Assembly: GCF_928381505.1 (NCBI RefSeq)
Contig: NZ_CAKMSJ010000004.1
Location: 186,001-250,000 of the forward strand
Direction: 5' to 3'
DNA length: 64,000 nucleotides
Origin: Rothia endophytica
GTDB lineage: Bacteria > Actinomycetota > Actinomycetes > Actinomycetales > Micrococcaceae
Part shown: in pieces, positions 15,916 through 23,991 of the stretch
Layout: each line of letters starts with the position of its first letter
Position numbering within the stretch: the stretch's first letter is position 1
Made by a program: the position numbers and the translations under genes
Notes under the pieces: generated by a model
Told to the model about the DNA's origin: nothing
Database searches by the model: none
What the model saw: only the letters and a program-made list of their open reading frames with translations

Positions 15916-17124
15916 TTAGCCCTGGGGCGGACGCTTGTCGTCGTTAGGGTTCTGGGGGTCAAGGTCCTGGTTGATGGAGTCCGAAGTGCGTGAGCTTTCG
16001 GGGCGATCAACTTCAGCGGCAACCGAAGCGTCTACCGTGACCGCGCCAGCAGTTGCCGGTGCGGCGGAACCGTCGATACCCACACCGTTTTCGGCGGAGT
16101 GAGCGGTGCGTTCGGTAGCCTTCTTGGGGTTGAACTTCTTCTGACGTGGGTCAAAGGCATCGCGCAGACCATCGCCCACGAAGTTGATGGCCAGTGACAG
16201 AGCCAGAATGAAGAGGCCGGGGAACCAGAAGAGCCAGGGGCGGGTAGCAAAGGCTGCCTGGTTGGCTGAAATGATGGAACCCAGTGACCAGTCCGGTGCC
16301 TTGATGCCGAAGCCCAGGTAAGACAGGGCAGTTTCGGTGAGGATAGCGGTGCTCATCATCAGCGATACGTTCACGGTTACTACGCCGATGGCGTTGGGCA
16401 GGATGTGCTTGAAGATGATGCGCATATCTGATGCACCGGCCAGACGGGCGGCGTCCACAAACTCACGCTCGCGCAGGGTCAGGAACTCAGCGCGGACCAA
16501 ACGAGCGAGTGAAGACCAGAAGAGCAGACCAACCACGATACCGAACATGATGGTGTTCCAGATACCGTTGAAGTAGCTACCGGCCAGCTTACCCAGCACG
16601 GCGGTGAGCAGGATGAGCGGGATGATGATAACCATGTCGGTAAAGCGCATGATGACCGCTTCAACCCAGCCGCGGTAGTAGCCAGCTAGGCCGCCGAAGA
16701 GCACACCCAGCATGGCAGCGATGCTGGTAATCAGCAGAACTACCAGCACGGTGTTTTGAGTGCCGCGCATGGTCATGGCGAAGAGGTCACGACCGGTGGC
16801 GTCCTGCCCGAACCAGTGGGTGGCATTGGGCGCACCGCCGTTGAGCACGGGCTGCATTTCGGTGTGGTTGTAGCCCCACCAGCCGGGGATGGGGCCAACG
16901 CCGATGGAGGTCAGCGCTAGCAGCAGAATCGCGATAATAACGAAAACTGAGGCTACAGCACCGGTGTTCTGGAAGAAGCGCTTGCGCACAATCTGACCCT
17001 GGGTTTTACCCACGGACTCTTGAGCGCGGATATCGACGTTAGTTTCAATCGAGCGCAGGGCGGTGGTTTCGGTGGTGGGTTCCTTATCAGCTGATACGGA
17101 CCCGTTGGTGTTTTTAGTGCTCAT
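15916..17124 (-). CDS. oppC: oligopeptide ABC transporter permease OppC/DppC
   Basis: Integral membrane permease of 402 aa. An N-terminal OppC-type cytoplasmic tail (residues 1-50) and first membrane segment (~55-77) precede the binding-protein-dependent transport domain. The EAA loop reads DAARLAGASDMRIIFKHILPN near residue 225. A charged, Asp/Pro-rich C-terminal tail of about 70 residues is longer than usual. Its ATG overlaps the oppB stop by one base (TAATG), implying translational coupling. Forms the import channel with OppB. Confidence 0.9.
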   Translation of the reverse strand: MSTKNTNGSVSADKEPTTETTALRSIETNVDIRAQESVGKTQGQIVRKRFFQNTGAVASVFVIIAILLLALTSIGVGPIPGWWGYNHTEMQPVLNGGAPNATHWFGQDATGRDLFAMTMRGTQNTVLVVLLITSIAAMLGVLFGGLAGYYRGWVEAVIMRFTDMVIIIPLILLTAVLGKLAGSYFNGIWNTIMFGIVVGLLFWSSLARLVRAEFLTLREREFVDAARLAGASDMRIIFKHILPNAIGVVTVNVSLMMSTAILTETALSYLGFGIKAPDWSLGSIISANQAAFATRPWLFWFPGLFILALSLAINFVGDGLRDAFDPRQKKFNPKKATERTAHSAENGVGIDGSAAPATAGAVTVDASVAAEVDRPESSRTSDSINQDLDPQNPNDDKRPPQG

Positions 17125-18656
17125 TATGCTTTCACCCTCACGCGCGGATCGAGTGCTGAGTAGAGAAGGTCAGCAACCAGGTTGAAGACGAGCGCCATGA
17201 TACCGGTGACCAAGAAGACGCCCATGACGGGGTTGGGGTCGGTGTGCGCCAGCGAATCAAGGAAGAGGGTACCCATGCCCTTGAAGGCGAAGATGCGCTC
17301 GGTGATGGCTGCACCGCCGATGATGCTTCCGATATCCATAGCGATGATGGTTGCCAGAGGAATCAGAGCGTTGCGGAAGGCGTGCTTCATCACCACGGTG
17401 CGCTCGGAGACACCCTTAGCGCGAGCGGTACGGATGTAGTCCTGGTTCATGATTTCCAGCATGGACGCACGCGAGTAGCGTGAGTAGGCTGCCAAGGAGA
17501 TCAGGGTGAGGGCTACGGTGGGCAGCAGGATGTGGGTGAGCGTGTCGGTGCTCAGAATCCAGAAGTCGCCCTGCAGGTTGGGGGTTGAAGCGTTAGCGGT
17601 GGGGATGGGGCGTCCCTTAATGCGGCTGTTGCCCACGTAGTCGGGCCAGGCCTGCATGAAGCGGTCGGCAATAATCAGCAGAGCCATGGCGAGGCCGGAG
17701 AGCATACCCACGCGGGCGCCCTGGCCCTTATCGTAGCCGCCCCAGAGAAGGCCAGCTACCCAGCCCACCAGCATCATGGCCACTGCGATGATGACGACCA
17801 TGAGGAAGGTTGCTTGGTTGAGGAGGCTCTGAATGGGGAAGTAGATCGCAAGACCAACGACGACCATGGTGAGACCAGCACCCAGGGCTCGGCGGTTGCG
17901 CATACCCGAGACTAAAACGGTGAAGAGCAGGGCAGCAATGACGCCAAGCGGCAGCAGGAAGGGAATACCCAGGAAGGGGTTGCTCAGCCATTCAGTGGCT
18001 GAAACGAAGATAATGAGCCCGGCGGTGAGCACGAAGCCCAACACACCCATGAGGTAGCGGGTCTTCTGCTTCCCGAAGGAGGCTGAGTACCAGAAGAGAC
18101 CTGCTAGCGCAGCGATAATCAGCGTGGTCGGTATCGTAACCGTTGGGTTTCTCAAGAAGTTGTTAAAGCCAATGGCCAGGAACTCCTTGAGCAGCACTGC
18201 AATCCAGAAGGAGGGCAGGGAGAAGAAGAGGAAGCTGAGGAAGGTGATGGTGTAATCAAGGCCCGAGTACTGGCGCAGTGCTGAGACGATGCCCAGGCTG
18301 ATACCAATCAGGATTGCAAGGATGGTGGAGGCAACCACCAGGGTGAGGGTCTGCAGAATTGCGTTAGAGAGCAACTGAGTGACCGGTGTACCGGCTAGGT
18401 TAGAACCGAAGTCGCACTTACCCGCGAAGCACCCTAGGATGCCACCCACCCATTTGAAATAGCGCAGGGGGGCTGGAGTGTCCAGATCGAGGAGCGCGGT
18501 GCGCTGAGCAATAAGGGCGTCCCTATTGGGTGACTGGCTGGTGCGCAGCTCTTCGAGGGGATCGCCCGCGATAGCTACGAGGTTATAAATGAGGAAGGAT
18601 GCACCGAAAAGAATAAAGACCGCGGTGATCAAACGCCTCACTGAATACATGAACAT
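17124..18656 (-). CDS. oppB: oligopeptide ABC transporter permease OppB/DppB, enlarged
   Basis: Permease of 510 aa, compared with about 310 for typical OppB. The ends are standard: the N-terminal helix MYSVRRLITAVFILFGASFLIY and the EAA loop TARAKGVSERTVVMKHAFRN near residue 425. In between, residues ~170-330 form an insertion with about five extra hydrophobic segments not found in the enteric proteins. The insertion keeps the frame and normal codon use, so it is not a recent disruption. Similar enlarged permeases are known to me from actinobacteria. Second gene after oppA. Confidence 0.88.
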   Translation of the reverse strand: MFMYSVRRLITAVFILFGASFLIYNLVAIAGDPLEELRTSQSPNRDALIAQRTALLDLDTPAPLRYFKWVGGILGCFAGKCDFGSNLAGTPVTQLLSNAILQTLTLVVASTILAILIGISLGIVSALRQYSGLDYTITFLSFLFFSLPSFWIAVLLKEFLAIGFNNFLRNPTVTIPTTLIIAALAGLFWYSASFGKQKTRYLMGVLGFVLTAGLIIFVSATEWLSNPFLGIPFLLPLGVIAALLFTVLVSGMRNRRALGAGLTMVVVGLAIYFPIQSLLNQATFLMVVIIAVAMMLVGWVAGLLWGGYDKGQGARVGMLSGLAMALLIIADRFMQAWPDYVGNSRIKGRPIPTANASTPNLQGDFWILSTDTLTHILLPTVALTLISLAAYSRYSRASMLEIMNQDYIRTARAKGVSERTVVMKHAFRNALIPLATIIAMDIGSIIGGAAITERIFAFKGMGTLFLDSLAHTDPNPVMGVFLVTGIMALVFNLVADLLYSALDPRVRVKA

Positions 18657-18718
18657 GATGAATCCTGAAAGGGTTAGGGGAAATTCGCTAAAGAAGGGGC
18701 CCTGTAGAACAGCCAGAA

Positions 18719-18746
18719 GGCGCGGACGCTACTGAGCGTCCGCGCC
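18719..18746 (-). terminator. intra-operon stem-loop between oppA and oppB
   Basis: Perfect 12-bp stem GGCGCGGACGCT / AGCGTCCGCGCC with loop ACTG and no T-tract. Position downstream of the binding-protein gene suggests partial termination or mRNA 3'-end protection that raises oppA over the permease genes. Confidence 0.7.
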
Positions 18747-18800
18747 AAGTGACTCATGCAATCCACATGGATAGATGTGGCGTGACGAGGGCGGCAGGAA

Positions 18801-20564
18801 TTATGCTGCGAAGTCCCATTCTTCAATGTTCCAGGTCAGGGGGTACTGGCCGGGCTTGGGCTTTACACCGGTCAGGTCGCTGTTGTAAGAAGTAACCGCG
18901 ATGGACTGGAAGAGGGGCAGGCCATAGGCGTCCTTGAAGAGCTCACCGTCAGCTTCCTTCTTCAGTTCTTCAATGCGTGCCTGATCCAGGGTCACCATGA
19001 TCTCGTCAGCGTTAGCGTTGACGATATCGTTGGAGTAGCTGGTGAAGTTGGAGGATGAACCTTCCTTGAAAATCTGGCCGAGGGATGAGTTGCCAATACC
19101 TGATGAAACCCAGCCGAAGATGGAGGCGTCGTAGCCGCCATCCTTACCGGTGGGCAGCAAGGATGACCACTGCTCGGTGCCTGCGTCTACCACGTCGAAG
19201 CCGGCCTTAGAAGCTGATTCCTGAATCATGGCGAAGGAGTTGACGCGGTTGGGGTTGGCAGTATTGTAGAGGATGCGCACGGTGGGGGTCTTGCCGCCCA
19301 GCAGTTCCTTAGCCTTCTCGATGTTGGCATCCATATCATCGCTCGGGTACATATCCGAGTTGTTCTTGGAGACGGCATCATCGTAGTTCTCGGTATCTGA
19401 GGCTACGTAGAGCTGAGAGTTGAGTACTTCAGCCTCGGGGTCCATGGGCTTGATGAGGCTATCCAGGATCTGCTGGCGGGGAACGGTCAGCAGGAAGGCT
19501 TCACGGACGTCCTTGTCTTCAAAGACACCGCCGGAAACCATGTTAAGATCCAGGTGATCGTAGGACTGGTCAGGCTGAACGGTGGTGGTGGTGTTCTCCA
19601 GATCCTGCAGCTGGGAGATAGTGTCAACCGATGCCTGAGGAGCTACAGCGTCAACTTCGCCATTCTTTAGGGCCTGAACCTGGGAGGAAGCGTCGCCATT
19701 GACACGAAGCACTACCTCACCAATGGCGGGCTTGGTGTCACCCTGGTAATTCTCGTTAGCGGTCAGAGTGATGGACTGGTTCTCGACAACATCGGTGACC
19801 AGGTAGGGGCCGTTGCCTACAGTCAGTGCCTCATTATCAGGCATGGTGGTGGTGTTGAAGCCGGTGTTCCATGCATCTGCAATCTTCTGCAGGTTTTCGT
19901 TCTCTTCACCGGGGGTAGCATTCTCGAGGGTTTCCACCAGGGTGTCCTCGTCCAGTCCAGCCAGTTCAGCTACGACGTGAGCGGGAGTGGTGATGTTGAA
20001 GGCACTCTCCCAGTCAGCGAAAGCCTTGGGGTAGGAGAAGGTGATGCTGCGGCCGTCTTCGCCCAGCTCAGGCATACCTGCTTCACCCAGACCGGCGGTT
20101 TCACCCGCGTAATCGAAGAAGGTGACGCCCTCTTCGCCCTCTCCGTTGAAGTAGCCTGAGTAAGCTGCCCAGGCAAGCAGGAGGTCGCCCTTATCGATGT
20201 CGTTACCGTCGGACCACTTCTGGTCATCGTTGACCTTGTAGTCGACCTTCATGCCTTCGCCCTCTTCGGTCATATCGTATGAACCGAACCAGTCGTTGTG
20301 GCGAATATCGAATTCATCAGTAATGCTGTAGAAGCCACGGGTGGTCATGGCGCTAATTATGCCGTTGGTGTCCGAGTTGCCTTCAGCGGTGTCAGTGTTC
20401 AATGACGAGAAGACGTTGGTAATAGCGATGGAAGCTGACTTTGATGAGTCGGCTGAAGAATCGCCGGAAGCTGATGAACCTGAATCGGTGCTAGCGCAGG
20501 CTGAGAGAGCCAGGGCTGCGACTGCTGAGAGGCTCAGAGCTGAAGTGATGCGGGTCTTACGCAT
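18801..20564 (-). CDS. oppA: oligopeptide ABC transporter substrate-binding lipoprotein (family 5)
   Basis: Extracytoplasmic binding protein of 587 aa. Lipoprotein signal: MRKTRITSALSLSAVAALAL followed by SAC, with the Cys at residue 23, then a Ser/Asp-rich linker. The body is of the SBP_bac_5 (OppA/DppA) class, with typical segments such as KVNDDQKWSDGNDIDKGDLL and VGNGPYLVTDVVENQSITLT. The ATG is preceded by AAGGAGA. First gene of oppA-oppB-oppC. Peptide preference is not predictable. Confidence 0.92.
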   Translation of the reverse strand: MRKTRITSALSLSAVAALALSACASTDSGSSASGDSSADSSKSASIAITNVFSSLNTDTAEGNSDTNGIISAMTTRGFYSITDEFDIRHNDWFGSYDMTEEGEGMKVDYKVNDDQKWSDGNDIDKGDLLLAWAAYSGYFNGEGEEGVTFFDYAGETAGLGEAGMPELGEDGRSITFSYPKAFADWESAFNITTPAHVVAELAGLDEDTLVETLENATPGEENENLQKIADAWNTGFNTTTMPDNEALTVGNGPYLVTDVVENQSITLTANENYQGDTKPAIGEVVLRVNGDASSQVQALKNGEVDAVAPQASVDTISQLQDLENTTTTVQPDQSYDHLDLNMVSGGVFEDKDVREAFLLTVPRQQILDSLIKPMDPEAEVLNSQLYVASDTENYDDAVSKNNSDMYPSDDMDANIEKAKELLGGKTPTVRILYNTANPNRVNSFAMIQESASKAGFDVVDAGTEQWSSLLPTGKDGGYDASIFGWVSSGIGNSSLGQIFKEGSSSNFTSYSNDIVNANADEIMVTLDQARIEELKKEADGELFKDAYGLPLFQSIAVTSYNSDLTGVKPKPGQYPLTWNIEEWDFAA

Positions 20565-20943
20565 GAGGTGTCTCCTTGGGTAAAGGGAATAAGGATGGTG
20601 GCTAGGGATACCCGCCCAACGGCATCCACCACGGACGACGGGCCACCTTTTGACCTACCGGGGTAGTGGTAAAGGTGTGGTGGGTAACACTTTTAGTTTC
20701 CTAAATCTTAGACCATAGTTTCCTGTGGAAAGTACAAAAATCGAAAATTCTCTTGAAAAACTTGATGTGTGTTTGTAAGGGGTGCGGGCCTTTCGGTGAA
20801 CCCCCAGGTCAGAGCAGTTTTGGTACTCTCCAGCATTTAAAAAAACTTAACAGTAGCCTGTCGATATCATTATGTGGTATGGCTTCAGGGCTTATGACTT
20901 GAGCCAGCTGACAGGCTGTTGACCTGCGTATAGGCTGGTTTGC
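20565..20943. other. divergent intergenic region oppA / elaA
   Basis: About 380 bp holding the oppA ribosome-binding site and presumably both promoters. An inverted repeat AGCCTGTC / GACAGGCT spans 20851-20927 ahead of elaA. No gene or RNA family recognised. Confidence 0.5.
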
Positions 20944-21417
20944 GTGTTTGTTCTCAAGACTTTTAAAGAGCTGACCCTCGAGGAGCTCAACGAGATATAT
21001 CTGCTGCGTGGCCTGGTCTTTGTGGTGGGGCAAAAAATTACCGAAGAAAACGAGATTGACCGGGCCGACCGGCAAGCTCTGCACTTCTTTCACGCTAATG
21101 AGGCAGGTGAGGTGCTAGCCTATCTTCGCCTCTTTGACCTGGGCGTTTTTTCTGATGATTCCCACCCTCTTGATCCTGGTGCTTGGTCGATGGGGCGAGT
21201 GGCAGTTCACCCCGATGCTCGCGGCACAGGCTTGGGTAAAGAGCTGTTGGACGCCGCCATCGACTGGGTACGCGCCAACACTGATGCCCAGCGTATCTCC
21301 ATCAGTGCGCAGGCCTATCTCAAGGACCGTTACTACGGAGCCGCAGGTTTCAAGCAGGTGGGGGAGGGCTACCTGGAGGCCGGGATTGACCACGTGCACA
21401 TGGTGCTAGACCTTTAG
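20944..21417 (+). CDS. elaA: GNAT family N-acetyltransferase, ElaA-like
   Basis: Acetyl-CoA dependent acetyltransferase of 157 aa. It resembles ElaA: YLLRGLVFVVGQKITEENEID in the N-terminal half (ElaA proteins have a similar xLRxxVFVVEQxCPYxExDxxD pattern) and the acetyl-CoA loop VHPDARGTGLGKELLDAA near residue 83. The usual Cys-Pro-Tyr of ElaA is replaced here by Lys-Ile-Thr. GTG start; no strong ribosome-binding site seen. Substrate unknown. Stands alone, convergent with the PTS gene. Confidence 0.82.
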   Translation: MFVLKTFKELTLEELNEIYLLRGLVFVVGQKITEENEIDRADRQALHFFHANEAGEVLAYLRLFDLGVFSDDSHPLDPGAWSMGRVAVHPDARGTGLGKELLDAAIDWVRANTDAQRISISAQAYLKDRYYGAAGFKQVGEGYLEAGIDHVHMVLDL

Positions 21418-21450
21418 ATATAGATAGATAAGCTGTAACTCCATACAGAA

Positions 21451-21486
21451 AGGGGGGCCGCACCATAATGGTGCGGCCCCCTTCTT
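21451..21486. terminator. bidirectional terminator elaA / PTS
   Basis: Perfect stem GGGGGCCGCACCAT / ATGGTGCGGCCCCC followed by TTCTT, between two convergent genes. Confidence 0.9.
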
Positions 21487-21510
21487 GTGCGGTAAACCTA
21501 AACAGTCGGT

Positions 21511-23616
21511 TTACTTGGTGGTGATCTTCAGCAGAGTATCACCCAGGGTAACCGGACCAGTTTCACCGGTGACGTCCTCAAACTTCACGGTGTTAGTGAC
21601 CAGGATGGGGGTGACTAGCGGGTAACCTGCCTCGGTGATAACAGCGGGGTCAAAGGTCAGCAGCACATCGCCTGCGGCAACCTGCTGGCCCTTCTCAACC
21701 TTCACGTCAAAGCCCTTGCCGGCCAGGTTTACGGTGTCAATGCCAACGTGGATGAGCAGCTCGACACCGCTATCTAGCTTGAGACCAACAGCGTGACCCG
21801 ATGACATGGTTGCGGTGACCTTACCTGCAGCAGGGGCTACCACGGTGTTACCGGTGGGCTCAATAGCGGCGCCCTTGCCCAGCTTGGCTGCGGCGAAGAT
21901 GGGGTCGGGAACCTCAGACAGCGGAATAGCGCGGCCTTCAAGAGGAGCACCCAGAACGATTTCAGTTTCTGAATCGCTAGCCCAGGGAGCTGCGACAGCT
22001 GAAGTTGCGGCCCCGACAGTAGCAGCAGCGGCAGGCGCAGCAACAGAAGTGGCAGGAGTAGCTGCGGGAGCTACCGCAGACTCGGTGGTGTCAGTGGTTG
22101 AAACTGCTGCAGCACGGGCCGCATCAGACTCAGCGCGCTGGGTCTTTGACTCGTAACCGAAGACCAGCACACCAGCCATAGCACCGAAGAAGGCGATAGC
22201 AAGACCGATAGCGTAGTAGCCTGAGGGCTGCATAGCGGGGATGGAGAGCAGTGAGGTGAAAGCGAAAGCGTAGGACTTAACACCCAGTGCTGAGATGGTC
22301 GCACCACCGATGATAGCGGGGACCAGAATCAGGGGGAAGACGCGCTTGTAACGCAGAACCACACCGTAGAGGGAAGGCTCAGAGATACCGCCCAGCAGAC
22401 CGGATGCGGCAGCACCGGTAGCGGTCTGGCGTAGTTCCTTGTTGTGCTTAGCGCGGATAGCAACACCGGTGACTAGGCCGAAGACTGCGAAGTTGTAGGC
22501 ACCCATGGGGGACTGGATGAAGTCGGTGCCCATGGTCTGCAGGTTGTTGATCATGACGGCGTTTAGCGGCCAGTGTAGACCCAGGGGAACCATGAAGAGG
22601 TACAGGCCGGCGATCAGACCGCCGACGAGCCAGGGGGCTACCTCGTTGACGTTACCAATGACGTCCGAAATGCCCAGTGCGAAGCGGATGCCGATAGGGC
22701 CAACTACGAAAGCAGTCAGGGGAACCAGGATCATCACAGAAATCATGGGCACAAAGACCATGTGCAGCATGGTGGGAATGACCTTCTTGAGGAAGCGCTC
22801 AAGGGGAGCCAGCAGGGCAGCAGCGAAGAGCGGCGGGAAGATCTGACCGGTGTAGTTGAAGACGTAGAGCGGGATCTCTAGACCGAAGAAGGGAACCTGA
22901 ACAACACCGTCAACGGCGATGTCCTGGAAGCCCTGGAAGGTGCCGGTCATCAGAGCAGCGGGGATAGCCGCACCAACCCACATGTTAGCGCCCAGACGCT
23001 TAGCAGCGGTTGCACCAATCATGATAGGCATGAACTGCAGAACTGAGAGGGAAGCTGCCAGCAGAATGAACCAGAAGGGGAAAGCAGCGCGCCACTCGTT
23101 AAGCATGGCAGCTGCAGCTTCGGGGTCTGACAGGCGGGGGCCGTTCACGATGTCAATGTTGACAATCTGGCCGGTGAGGTCGGTGTACTGACCGAAGAAA
23201 CCAAACTGCTGCAAGAAGACGATCAGGGTAAGGATCATCGAGGTACCCAGCAGCGCCCAGAGGATGGGGCGGAAGGAGTCAGACAGGACATCAAAGACGC
23301 GGGTGAGGATGCCGGGCTTGTTGCCCTCATGCTCAGCGTTAGCGTCTACGGTGCCGCCACCTACATTGCTCATGCCGGGGAGCTTGAGCATCTCGTTGTA
23401 GACACCCTCAACCTTATCGCCCAGAACAACCTGGGTCTGGCCGGACTGCTCAATGATAGAAAGGACGCCGGGGGTCTTTTCGATCTTGGTCTTATCGATA
23501 GCCGCATTGGACTGAGGGGTAACACGCAGGCGTGTGGCGCAGTGTGTGAAGTGAGAGATGTTCTCGGGGCCGCCCAGGCCCTCGAGGATGCTCTCGCCAA
23601 TCTGTGAGTTATTCAC
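21511..23616 (-). CDS. PTS beta-glucoside-type transporter subunit EIIBCA
   Basis: Single-chain phosphotransferase permease of 701 aa in the order B-C-A. EIIB comes first, with phosphorylated Cys in THCATRLR at residue 26. EIIC spans about residues 105-490 with some ten hydrophobic segments. An Ala/Thr/Val-rich linker follows, and the EIIA domain (about 550-701) has its active His in LLIHVGIDT. The layout matches the BglF/sucrose/trehalose group; sugar specificity cannot be fixed from sequence alone. GTG start with AAGGAAAG. No adjacent phospho-beta-glucosidase or BglG antiterminator is present. Confidence 0.88.
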   Translation of the reverse strand: MNNSQIGESILEGLGGPENISHFTHCATRLRVTPQSNAAIDKTKIEKTPGVLSIIEQSGQTQVVLGDKVEGVYNEMLKLPGMSNVGGGTVDANAEHEGNKPGILTRVFDVLSDSFRPILWALLGTSMILTLIVFLQQFGFFGQYTDLTGQIVNIDIVNGPRLSDPEAAAAMLNEWRAAFPFWFILLAASLSVLQFMPIMIGATAAKRLGANMWVGAAIPAALMTGTFQGFQDIAVDGVVQVPFFGLEIPLYVFNYTGQIFPPLFAAALLAPLERFLKKVIPTMLHMVFVPMISVMILVPLTAFVVGPIGIRFALGISDVIGNVNEVAPWLVGGLIAGLYLFMVPLGLHWPLNAVMINNLQTMGTDFIQSPMGAYNFAVFGLVTGVAIRAKHNKELRQTATGAAASGLLGGISEPSLYGVVLRYKRVFPLILVPAIIGGATISALGVKSYAFAFTSLLSIPAMQPSGYYAIGLAIAFFGAMAGVLVFGYESKTQRAESDAARAAAVSTTDTTESAVAPAATPATSVAAPAAAATVGAATSAVAAPWASDSETEIVLGAPLEGRAIPLSEVPDPIFAAAKLGKGAAIEPTGNTVVAPAAGKVTATMSSGHAVGLKLDSGVELLIHVGIDTVNLAGKGFDVKVEKGQQVAAGDVLLTFDPAVITEAGYPLVTPILVTNTVKFEDVTGETGPVTLGDTLLKITTK

Positions 23617-23700
23617 GGATCTTTCCTTCGTGTGAGGTGCGGGTTGCTACCGGCTGCCGCCTTCAACGGCAAAAGTGAGGCGGCTTTTTAACACCAAAAA

Positions 23701-23811
23701 GACCCGAGCTGTTTACTGACACCACCCCACAAGGGAGCAGAGCTATGCTCTTCATCTTGAACTTCGGTGCAGATACACCGGTGGCCTAAAGAGCTGTAAA
23801 CAACCCAGGTC
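23701..23811 (-). promoter_or_regulatory. inverted repeat in the PTS leader
   Basis: GACCCGAGCTGTTTAC at 23701-23716 pairs imperfectly with GTAAACAACCCAGGTC at 23796-23811, in the 375-bp gap before the PTS gene. The GTTTAC/GTAAAC ends are exact. It could be an operator pair or a leader stem; it does not resemble a BglG/LicT antiterminator site. Nothing else was recognised in 23617-23991. Confidence 0.4.
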
Positions 23812-23991
23812 TTGCCTGCTTAACCAGTAACAATCCTGATGATTGAAATGAAGTTTTTCTGAGGTGTGAGCCTCATTCGCATAAAACGATACTCCGCTTA
23901 TCTGCGGTGTGCAAGCCTAATTTTCGGGTGGAAAGAACGCCCAAGTGGCAGAGTAGGTGAATAGACCTGCTGGCAACCTGGTTCGATGTGA

